Both the position numbers and the translations under genes were made by a program. This document shows, in pieces, positions 55,558 through 64,000 of a DNA stretch of 64,000 nucleotides. Numbering within the stretch: position 1 is the first letter of the stretch; the number at the start of each line of letters is the position of its first letter. The DNA is from Flavobacterium sp. WC2421 (GTDB taxonomy: Bacteria; Bacteroidota; Bacteroidia; Flavobacteriales; Flavobacteriaceae). The notes beneath the pieces were generated by a model. That model saw only the letters and a program-made list of their open reading frames with translations. It was not told the origin of the DNA and ran no database searches. Location: contig NZ_CP162004.1 of NCBI RefSeq assembly GCF_040822115.1, forward strand, positions 3,705,001 through 3,769,000, in the 5' to 3' direction.

Positions 55558-57726
55558 TTAACGTTTTAATGAAAAGTGAGATTTAAACTTTTTTGAAATA
55601 TTCTGTTCTGTATATTCAACTACAAACCAGTAATCATTGCTTGGCATTGGCTGCCCATTAAAATTACCATCCCATCCATTTCCGTTTGGTCTAATTTCCT
55701 TTAGTAACTTACCATATCTATCAAAAATAAAAATTTTAGAACCCAATTCATCTTGTAATTCCGCTATATTCCAAGTATCATTATAACTATCTCCATTTGG
55801 AGTGAAATATTTTGAATAATTAATTACTAGAATATTTGATTTTGTAATTGGGTTACTACACCCTCCTTGGTCTATAACCGTTACAGAATGATAGCCCGAA
55901 GAAACATATTCAAATATTGGACTATCCTGTAGCGGTCCACTATCCAGCATATAAGAATAGTTCCCTGCTGCGGTAGCTGAAATTGTAATTACTTGATTTT
56001 CTGCAAAAGCTTCCGTTACAGTCCATGTGAAATCAACTAAAGTATTAGACAGTATTACAGTAACATCGATTGTTTGAGCACTAGCACATTGATTTGGATC
56101 TGGAATAAAGTCATATGAAGCACTTGTCATATTATCAACTATTCCAGGAGACCAAGTCCCTGTAATTCCATTTGGAGACGTTTGATTTAAAGTTGGAGGT
56201 ATACTTCCTGAACAAACTGAAAACGAAGCAAATCCAGGGTTTATAAGTGGTGTAATTACAACATTAAGCGTCTGCGTATTTGCACATTGATTTGAATTAG
56301 GTGTAAATACATAACTTCCACTAGCGGTGTTATCAATTGTCGCTGGAGACCAAGTACCAGTAATTCCGTTTGGTGCCGTATTATTCAAAACAGGAGTTGC
56401 TGTCCCTGTACATATAGGGGAGATAGGTTGAAAATCGGGTGTAGCTTTTTGAATAATCGAAACATTTAATGTCTGTGAACTAGCACATTGATTTGGATTG
56501 GGTGTAAAAACATACGATCCGCTAGTAGTATTGTCAATTGTAGCAGGCATCCAAGATCCAACGATCCCGTTAGGAGAGGTACTTGTTAATATCGGTGCTG
56601 TTGTTCCTGAGCAAAAAGGGGCAATTGAAGCAAAATCTGGGGTAACATTTTGAACAATTGTAATAGTAACCATTGTAGGAGTTACTGAAGTACATTGCCC
56701 AGGGTTAGGCGTAAATGTATAAGTAACCGGGCCCAAAATTGAAGTATCTACAGTAGCAGGACTCCATGTTCCAGAAATAGAAGGCACATTATTTGAGTTA
56801 GAAGGTAAAACTGGAGCAATAGCATTTTGACATACAATTGCTGGAATACCGGAAAAAGTAGGTGTAATTAAAGGTGTAACTGTAACGTTTAAAGTTTGCG
56901 TAGTAGCACAAGGAAATAAAACTGGATTTGGTGTAAAGACATAACTACCACTTGTTGTATTGCTAATGACAGCCGGTAACCAAGTACCTGTAATATTATT
57001 TGGCGATGTAAGACCTAAAATTGGCGCCACCGATCCAAAACAAATAGGAGCTATGGTAGGAAAATTTGGAGTTATCGTAGAAGCTCCACAAGGAACAGTA
57101 CAAGTCAATGTTTGTGGAGGAACACAAGGATGTGTTGCAGATGACAAGGTCAATGTTGCTGATTCTCCTGGTGATACACCAAAAACCTCTTGATGCGAAA
57201 CACCTGTGGTTCCACTAACTGTAGGACCTCCATTAATAGTATACGAATAATTATAAGTATTCGAAATAAGCGGGTTATTTGCCCAATCAAAAAAAACAGA
57301 AGTGGTAGTTGTAGCTTGTGTAGGGTCACACCTGAAAGATAAAATAGCTGCTCCATTATCAGCGACTACATTTACAACAATTTCGGCCCTAGTGCTCTCT
57401 CCTGTGCCATCGTTCTGACTTACGTAATACTTTGTCTGGCCGACTGTTGTTGTAGAAGGAGTTGGTGCAGATGCAGAACCTACACCGCCAATTGCATTTG
57501 TCCCATACCAAATTAAAGTCCCACCGGGAGAAGATGTAGCTGTTAAGGGGCTTGCTGTACTATTTTGACATAAATTAATGGGGGTATTTACTGTAGGCGG
57601 TGGGGCAATTAAATAAATTCTCTCTTTTAGATCAGAAAAACTGACACTAGCATGCACATGAATGATACTAGAAGATAAAAATATAATTATAAAAAGAGAA
57701 GCAAATAACCGGATACTATTTTTCAT
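55558..57726 (-). CDS. T9SS-secreted surface protein with Ig-like repeats and gliding-motility-type (type B) sorting domain
   Basis: This 722-aa secreted protein has a signal peptide (1-26, HVHA), an N-terminal Ig-like pair (about 30-215), then five degenerate repeats of about 75 residues with the pattern ICxGSxxPxL, NGITGTWSPATIDNT, SGSYVFTPNPNQCA, TLNVTI, each with two Cys, and a type B T9SS domain at the C-terminus (YFTPNGDSYNDTWNI, IFIFDRYGKLLKEI, GWDGNFNGQPMPSNDYWFVV) ending KFKSHFSLKR. Type B domains (CHU_C family) typify gliding-linked exported adhesins such as SprB. It lacks the leader element and N-terminal extension of the two type A proteins. Its function is presumably adhesion; the ligand is unknown. 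Confidence 0.88.
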   Translation of the reverse strand: MKNSIRLFASLFIIIFLSSSIIHVHASVSFSDLKERIYLIAPPPTVNTPINLCQNSTASPLTATSSPGGTLIWYGTNAIGGVGSASAPTPSTTTVGQTKYYVSQNDGTGESTRAEIVVNVVADNGAAILSFRCDPTQATTTTSVFFDWANNPLISNTYNYSYTINGGPTVSGTTGVSHQEVFGVSPGESATLTLSSATHPCVPPQTLTCTVPCGASTITPNFPTIAPICFGSVAPILGLTSPNNITGTWLPAVISNTTSGSYVFTPNPVLFPCATTQTLNVTVTPLITPTFSGIPAIVCQNAIAPVLPSNSNNVPSISGTWSPATVDTSILGPVTYTFTPNPGQCTSVTPTMVTITIVQNVTPDFASIAPFCSGTTAPILTSTSPNGIVGSWMPATIDNTTSGSYVFTPNPNQCASSQTLNVSIIQKATPDFQPISPICTGTATPVLNNTAPNGITGTWSPATIDNTASGSYVFTPNSNQCANTQTLNVVITPLINPGFASFSVCSGSIPPTLNQTSPNGITGTWSPGIVDNMTSASYDFIPDPNQCASAQTIDVTVILSNTLVDFTWTVTEAFAENQVITISATAAGNYSYMLDSGPLQDSPIFEYVSSGYHSVTVIDQGGCSNPITKSNILVINYSKYFTPNGDSYNDTWNIAELQDELGSKIFIFDRYGKLLKEIRPNGNGWDGNFNGQPMPSNDYWFVVEYTEQNISKKFKSHFSLKR

Positions 57727-57917
57727 TATTTGAGGTATTTAATTTGATATAAACAAATAGTCGATTCTATCAATAGGAAGTAAATATATAAAATTTGAAA
57801 CTTTTATAAAATAATTAACACATTTAAAATGATGGCCAACTCAAACAAAACCTAGAACACACTTCAAAATGTAAATAAAATCTTAAAAAAAACAGAATAC
57901 GAAAAGAAATATAAAAT

Positions 57918-58532
57918 TTACAACTTGTAGAAAATACCAAATTCAAAATTCTGAGTATTAAATCCAAGATTAGGACTACTTAGGCCTGCATTAGAAACAT
58001 GTCGAAAACTAGGCTTGATTTCAATTGTAAAACTGTTAATTTCTAAATCAAATCCTATTGCTAACGTATTTGACAATGCAAACCCTTTGGCCAAACGTTC
58101 AGTTTCAACATCAGAAATTAAAGGTCCCACACTTCCCAAAACAAAAAAACTAAAGGCATTAGAAATTGGCTTTCTTAAAATAACTCCAAAGTTTAAAATG
58201 TACTGATTGATTCTATTAGTTTTGGAATAATATTCTCTTTTCACCAAATAATCAGGATCATCACTGGTAATAAAAAGAGGATTGATCAGTTTATGATTGG
58301 CTAAATTTATTTCTGGCTCCAAAATTAATTCACACCTAAATTGCTTTAGTTGTTTGACTATATATCCTACATGTGCTTTATAAAATTTATTTTCAAATGT
58401 ATAGTTCTTGTTTTTCAATTCATGTCCAAAACCGTATGAAAAACCCACTAATAAATCATTCTTGTTTTTTTGAGCAAAAGAAGCATGAATTAAAAAAAAC
58501 ACCAATAGCGCAAAATGTATTTTTTTACTCAT
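57918..58532 (-). CDS. PagL-like acyloxyacyl hydrolase (lipid A 3-O-deacylase)
   Basis: This 204-aa outer-membrane beta-barrel has a signal peptide (1-21, FAQ). The strand with the catalytic His/Ser is FRHVSNAGLSSPNLGFNTQN, His178 and Ser180, matching the PagL HxSN motif; a catalytic Glu could be Glu197 (FEFGIF) or a nearby acid. PagL-type enzymes remove a 3-O-acyl chain from lipid A, altering the cell surface. The overall barrel (eight strands of about 10 residues) fits. It is followed by secDF in the same orientation with a terminator between. Confidence 0.83.
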   Translation of the reverse strand: MSKKIHFALLVFFLIHASFAQKNKNDLLVGFSYGFGHELKNKNYTFENKFYKAHVGYIVKQLKQFRCELILEPEINLANHKLINPLFITSDDPDYLVKREYYSKTNRINQYILNFGVILRKPISNAFSFFVLGSVGPLISDVETERLAKGFALSNTLAIGFDLEINSFTIEIKPSFRHVSNAGLSSPNLGFNTQNFEFGIFYKL

Positions 58533-58623
58533 AATGCATTCATTTAAAAACGATTAAATATAAATACCCTTATTAAATTTAACCATTAAAATTGAATAAA
58601 ATCCAATTTATTAAGACAAAAAA

Positions 58624-58651
58624 AAAGACCCAATTTTTCAATTGGGTCTTT
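58624..58651 (-). terminator. Terminator after secDF
   Basis: AAAGACCCAATT and AATTGGGTCTTT form a perfect 12-bp stem around a 4-nt loop, 22 bp after the secDF stop codon on the minus strand. Confidence 0.92.
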
Positions 58652-58673
58652 AAAAATATTTAAAAAAGTTATA

Positions 58674-61646
58674 CTAACTTTCTTGATGTTGTTTTTCAAT
58701 TAATTTTTTATCTTCTCTAGATATGGTGTCAACCAATACTGGTGTTGCAATAAATAAAGACGAATAAGTACCTACAACGATACCAACTAACATAGCAAAT
58801 ATAAATCCTCTAATAGATTCACCTCCAAAGATGAACATGATTAATAATACACCAATCATAGTCAATGAAGTATTAATAGTTCTTGACATAGTAGAGTTAA
58901 TCGATTTATTTACAATTTCACCAAAAGTTCCTTTTGTTTTACCATCCAAGAATTCACGAACTCTATCAAATACAATTACAGTATCATTCATAGAATATCC
59001 AATAACTGTTAATATTGCAGCTATAAAGTGTTGGTCAATTTCCATTCCAAAAGGCATGAACTTATAGCATAATGAATAAATTCCTAATACAAAAATAACA
59101 TCATGCGCAACAGCAGCAATAGCACCTAAACCATATTGCCATTTTCTAAAGCTTATTAGTAAGTATAAAAATACAATTAACATAGCTCCAATAACAGCCC
59201 AATACGCATTCGTTTTAATATCTTCTGCAACTGTAGGTCCTACTTTAGAAGCTTGTACAATACCAAATTTCTTTCCATCATAAGCATTTACAAATTTCTC
59301 ATAAGTCAATCCAGCAGCATAATATTCTTTTAAATTATCGAATAATAACTTATTAACTTCTTCATCCGCTTTTGTACCGTGCTCCTGTACTTTATATTTA
59401 GTTGTAATTTTTAACTGGTTGTCATTACCAAAAACTTTCACTTCGGCACTACCATCAAAAACTTTTGCCAATTGTGCTTTTACAACTTCCGTTTCAACTG
59501 GTTTTTCAAAACGCACTTGAAAAGTTCTTCCTCCAACAAAATCTACTCCTTGATCCAAACCATTTGTAAATAAAGAGACAAAACTCACTACTACAACAAT
59601 TGCAGAGAACAAATACGTCCATTTTTTTATTTTTAAGAAATCAAAATGGAAATTAGTAAAGAAATTTTTAGAAAAATTTGTTACGAATGACAAATCATTT
59701 TTACCAAGAATATTTTTATCAATAAAAATCCTAGCTATAAAAATAGAGGTAAACAATGAAGTAATAATACCAATTAATAATGTAGTTGCGAAACCTTTAA
59801 TTGGACCCGAACCAAATATAAAAAGAACTGTTCCAATCAAAATGTGAGTAACATTCGCATCAACAATAGAACGCATTGCTCCTGTCCAACTATAAGAAGC
59901 CACAACAGCTTCACTCAAAGATTTTCCTTCTCTTAATTCTTCTTTAGCTCGCTCGTATATGATAATATTCGCATCAACTGCCGTACCCATTGTCAATACA
60001 ATACCAGCAATACCTGGCAAAGTCAATACAGCACCTAAACTTGCTAAAATTCCAAATAAGAATAGTAAGTTAACTGCCAAAGCAATATTTGCATACCAAC
60101 CTGCTTTACCATAATAAACCAACATCCATAGAGAAACTAAAAGTAACCCTACAAGTGCTGAGTTAGTTCCGTTGTCAATAGCTTCTTGACCTAAAGAGGG
60201 TCCTACTACATCTGACTGAACAATATCAGCAGAAGCTGGAAGCTTACCAGCTCTCAAAACATTTGCTAAATCTTTAGTTTCTGTCACATCAAATGATCCT
60301 GAAATTTCAGATCTACCACCAGAAATTGGTCCGCTAGAAACACCTGGAGCAGAATATACAATATTATCAAGAACGATTGCTATATTACTTTTTTGAGTAT
60401 AAGCTCTTCCTGTTAATTCTTCCCAAGCTTTAGCACCTTGTCCGTCCATTTGCATAGAAACCGAAGGCTTTCCTGATTGATCAAATGAATCTTTAGCATC
60501 AGTAACAACACCACCACTCATTGCAGGAATATTATCTCTATTTCCTTTTAAAGCATATAATTCAACAGCTTCAACATCTTTTGCTTTAGCATCTTTGATC
60601 GTTGTCAATTTACCCCAAACAAATTTAGCGTAACGTTGATCAGCAGCTAATAATACTCTTATATCAGCTCTTTTTAAATATCCATTTACTGTAGCTGTAT
60701 CTTTTGGAGAGAAAAGACCTAAAACTGGACCTCCACCTTGACCAATTATTTTATCCAATAAAGGATTATTTCCTTTTTTAGTAGAAGCAGAATCTTTACC
60801 ATCCGTTAATAAAGCACTCAAAGAATCTTTAACAACTGCTTTTGTCTCTACCTTTGAAACTTCAGTATTTTTTAATGACTCATTTGCAGCCATTAAAAAA
60901 CTTCCCATTTCATCAATCTTATACGTTTCCCAAAACTCTAATTGAGCAGTACTTTGTAATAACTTTTTTATTCTATCTACATCTTTAGCTCCAGGAAGTT
61001 CAACAAGAATTCTTCCAGTCTCTCCTAATTTTTGAATATTAGGTTGAGTTACTCCAAATTTATCAATACGTTTTCTCAATACTCCAAAAGCACTTTCTAC
61101 AGATTCATCAATTTTTCTTTTGATTACTTTTTGTACTTGTGCATCTGTCATTTGATAATCTACACCACCTTCACCTTGCAAACTTCTGTTAGCAAAAATA
61201 TCCGGCGAAGCTAATTTTACAGTTCCTTTAGAATTTGCTTCAAAAGCATCAAAAAACTTATCTGTAAAAGATTTATTTCCTTCAACATCTGCAGTAGCGT
61301 CAGCTAATGACTTATTGAAAACTGGGTTTTTAGAATTATTAGATAATCCTTTCAATATATCTTTAACTGAAATTTGAAGAATCACGTTGATTCCTCCTTC
61401 TAAGTCAAGACCTTTATTGATTTGCTTGTCACTTACTTCATTAAAAGTAAAGTTGGTAAAACCTAAGTTAAATACACTTTCCTTACCAATAGAATCTAAA
61501 TATTTTACTTCTTTTTCAGAGTTTCCATTTGCAAAAGATTTTGCATCACTTTTTACTTTGCTTGCAACAAAAGTGAAAGAAAGTTGGTAAATACTTACCA
61601 ATGCAAATAGAATTGCGAAAAATTTAATAAGTCCTTTATTCTGCAT
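58674..61646 (-). CDS. secDF: Fused SecDF protein translocase subunit
   Basis: This 990-aa inner-membrane protein drives late steps of Sec export using the proton motive force. It is a natural SecD-SecF fusion common in Bacteroidota. The SecD half has TM1 (about 8-25), the P1 periplasmic domain (INKGLDLEGGINVILQISV), then five helices (SALVGLLLVSLWMLVYYGK, TMGTAVDANIIIYERAKEEL). The SecF half starts near residue 665 (TYLFSAIVVVVSFVSLF, GVDFVGGRTFQVRF) and ends with IGYSMNDTVIVFDRVREF and RTINTSLTMIGVLLIMFIFGG. The essential acidic residues in both halves (D in VDAN, D in MNDT) are present. Confidence 0.97.
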   Translation of the reverse strand: MQNKGLIKFFAILFALVSIYQLSFTFVASKVKSDAKSFANGNSEKEVKYLDSIGKESVFNLGFTNFTFNEVSDKQINKGLDLEGGINVILQISVKDILKGLSNNSKNPVFNKSLADATADVEGNKSFTDKFFDAFEANSKGTVKLASPDIFANRSLQGEGGVDYQMTDAQVQKVIKRKIDESVESAFGVLRKRIDKFGVTQPNIQKLGETGRILVELPGAKDVDRIKKLLQSTAQLEFWETYKIDEMGSFLMAANESLKNTEVSKVETKAVVKDSLSALLTDGKDSASTKKGNNPLLDKIIGQGGGPVLGLFSPKDTATVNGYLKRADIRVLLAADQRYAKFVWGKLTTIKDAKAKDVEAVELYALKGNRDNIPAMSGGVVTDAKDSFDQSGKPSVSMQMDGQGAKAWEELTGRAYTQKSNIAIVLDNIVYSAPGVSSGPISGGRSEISGSFDVTETKDLANVLRAGKLPASADIVQSDVVGPSLGQEAIDNGTNSALVGLLLVSLWMLVYYGKAGWYANIALAVNLLFLFGILASLGAVLTLPGIAGIVLTMGTAVDANIIIYERAKEELREGKSLSEAVVASYSWTGAMRSIVDANVTHILIGTVLFIFGSGPIKGFATTLLIGIITSLFTSIFIARIFIDKNILGKNDLSFVTNFSKNFFTNFHFDFLKIKKWTYLFSAIVVVVSFVSLFTNGLDQGVDFVGGRTFQVRFEKPVETEVVKAQLAKVFDGSAEVKVFGNDNQLKITTKYKVQEHGTKADEEVNKLLFDNLKEYYAAGLTYEKFVNAYDGKKFGIVQASKVGPTVAEDIKTNAYWAVIGAMLIVFLYLLISFRKWQYGLGAIAAVAHDVIFVLGIYSLCYKFMPFGMEIDQHFIAAILTVIGYSMNDTVIVFDRVREFLDGKTKGTFGEIVNKSINSTMSRTINTSLTMIGVLLIMFIFGGESIRGFIFAMLVGIVVGTYSSLFIATPVLVDTISREDKKLIEKQHQES

Positions 61647-61828
61647 TATTACTAAAAATTAATTATTTTATATTTATTTATTTTTGCTTTAACCCCTATA
61701 AGACAAGTCTTGAACATTTTTTTGATCTTAAAATAGAAACCCAATAATTATGATATTTATTTTAAACCGAGCAAATATATAATTAAGGTTAAGATTAACC
61801 AATTTATTTATTGATTAATCTCAAAAAA

Positions 61829-61850
61829 AAGACTGCATAAGTGCAGTCTT
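61829..61850 (-). terminator. Terminator after mdh
   Basis: AAGACTGCA pairs with TGCAGTCTT around a 4-nt loop, with an A run that becomes T on the minus strand, 22 bp past the mdh stop. Confidence 0.87.
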
Positions 61851-61871
61851 CTCTATTATATGACTAAAATA

Positions 61872-62807
61872 TTAAGCTAAAATTGTTTTTAAGGCATCAT
61901 TCATCTGTCTAACAGCATCTGCACTTTTTGCAAACAATGCTTTTTCGGCATCATTCAATTCAATTTCAAGAATTTCTTCTACTCCGTTTTTCCCAATAAT
62001 ACAAGGTACTCCGATGCAAATATCATTTTGACCGTACTCTCCTTCAACAAATACAGAGCAAGCAATCATTTTCTTTTGATCGTTTAATATACTATCTACT
62101 AAAAAAGCAACTGATGCTCCAGGAGCATACCACGCTGATGTACCCAAAAGACCTGTAAGTGTTGCTCCACCAACCATAGTACTTGCAGCTACTTTTTGCA
62201 AAGCCTCTTCTGAAAGAAATTGAGAAACAGGTATACCATTATAAGAAGCCAAACGAGTCAATGGAATCATCGTCGTATCTCCATGTCCTCCTATAACCAT
62301 TGCTGAAATATCATTTGCTGGTTTACCTAAAGCCATAGACAAATAAGTTCTAAAACGAGAACTATCTAATGCTCCACCCATACCAATTATTCTATTTTTA
62401 GGCAATCCAGTTGATTTTAATGCTAAATATGTCATAGTATCCATTGGATTAGAAACAACTACAATAACTGCTTCTGGAGAAAATTCAAGTACATTTTCGG
62501 CAACTGTCTTAACAATTCCCGCATTAATTCCTATTAATTCTTCACGAGTCATTCCTGGTTTTCTAGGAATTCCAGAAGTAATAACTACTACATCACTATT
62601 AGCAGTTTTAGAGTAATCATTAGTAACACCAGATACCTTAGTATTAAAACCCGTATTGGTAGCACACTGCATAATATCCAACGCTTTTCCTTCAGCAAAT
62701 CCTTCTTTAATATCTAATAACACTACTTCACTTACAATTCCTCTATAAGAAATCACATCCGCACAAGTAGCACCTACATTCCCTGCCCCTACAATAGTAA
62801 CTTTCAT
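61872..62807 (-). CDS. mdh: Malate dehydrogenase
   Basis: This 311-aa NAD-dependent enzyme interconverts malate and oxaloacetate in the citric acid cycle. It has the nucleotide-binding GAGNVGAT (7-14), the acidic strand VVLLDIKEG that selects NAD, the substrate Arg residues 82 and 88 in IPRKPGMTREE, and the catalytic His in MVIGGHGDTTM. Arg rather than Gln at position 82 supports malate over lactate. The length suits the LDH-like MDH group. It is upstream of secDF and downstream of gyrB in this orientation. Confidence 0.97.
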   Translation of the reverse strand: MKVTIVGAGNVGATCADVISYRGIVSEVVLLDIKEGFAEGKALDIMQCATNTGFNTKVSGVTNDYSKTANSDVVVITSGIPRKPGMTREELIGINAGIVKTVAENVLEFSPEAVIVVVSNPMDTMTYLALKSTGLPKNRIIGMGGALDSSRFRTYLSMALGKPANDISAMVIGGHGDTTMIPLTRLASYNGIPVSQFLSEEALQKVAASTMVGGATLTGLLGTSAWYAPGASVAFLVDSILNDQKKMIACSVFVEGEYGQNDICIGVPCIIGKNGVEEILEIELNDAEKALFAKSADAVRQMNDALKTILA

Positions 62808-62874
62808 ATTTTATGGTTTATCGGTTGTTTGTTAATTTTATTTTAATCTAAAACAATACTAATTGTTTTTATGG

Positions 62875-64000
<1,126 letters not shown>

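Overview
The window is a low-GC chromosome segment from a gliding-type member of the Bacteroidota, almost certainly Flavobacterium or a close relative. The evidence is the house-keeping gene set (gyrB, mdh, fused secDF, valS, cysS, prfA, a GSII/GSIII glutamine synthetase pair), secreted proteins with type IX secretion (T9SS) type A and type B C-terminal sorting domains, promoters with the TTG-19 bp-TANNTTTG layout of this phylum, weak Shine-Dalgarno sequences, and several flavobacterial small families. No tRNA, rRNA, CRISPR array, prophage or complete insertion sequence was seen.

Layout. 1-2.5 kb: divergent glutamine synthetases (GSIII partial, GSII complete) and a TerC/Alx membrane protein. 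2.5-4.4 kb: two paralogous lipoproteins, one with a short collagen-like stretch, then a decayed reading frame. 4.4-14.4 kb: the accessory core, two large T9SS-secreted surface proteins (813 and 1843 aa) that share a 5' leader with a conserved hairpin element, an unusually long N-terminal extension before the signal peptide, a common N-terminal domain and a common sorting domain, but differ in the middle. The larger one carries 11 near-identical 83-residue repeats alternating between two types. A 1.7-kb AT-rich gene-free stretch upstream holds an orphan copy of the leader. 14.4-24.3 kb: metabolic genes (acyl-reductase-like SDR, fused isobutyryl-CoA mutase IcmF, purU, pyrF, a hydrolase, a helical-backbone metal receptor). 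24.6-28.9 kb: a sensing and stress cluster (AraC-type regulator, receiver-only response regulator, CHASE3-PAS histidine kinase, Lmo0937 and YtxH small membrane proteins, a lipoprotein). 28.9-36.3 kb: prfA, topB, lipoproteins, a YdeI-like protein with a CDGSH iron-sulfur tail, and an MFS transporter. 36.6-43.4 kb: an iron-acquisition island of two TonB-dependent siderophore receptors, each followed by a PepSY-type membrane protein, with identical promoter/operator architecture. 43.6-64 kb: amino-acid permease, valS, an aspartic protease with a PDZ domain, an aminotransferase, folE, cysS, yidD, lgt, a T9SS type B surface protein, a PagL-like lipid A deacylase, secDF, mdh and partial gyrB.

The most interesting non-coding signals are (i) a conserved hairpin plus CCATCAT element in three leaders around the T9SS proteins, with compensatory stem changes and fixed 4-nt spacing; (ii) five intergenic copies of a structured element with constant flanks and completely different but always self-complementary inner stems (19.2, 30.1, 31.9, 34.4 and 52.5 kb), possibly the Flavo-1 RNA class; and (iii) a 17-bp palindrome placed identically next to the -33 box of both siderophore receptor promoters. 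All functional assignments come from reading protein motifs by eye; no database search was run.
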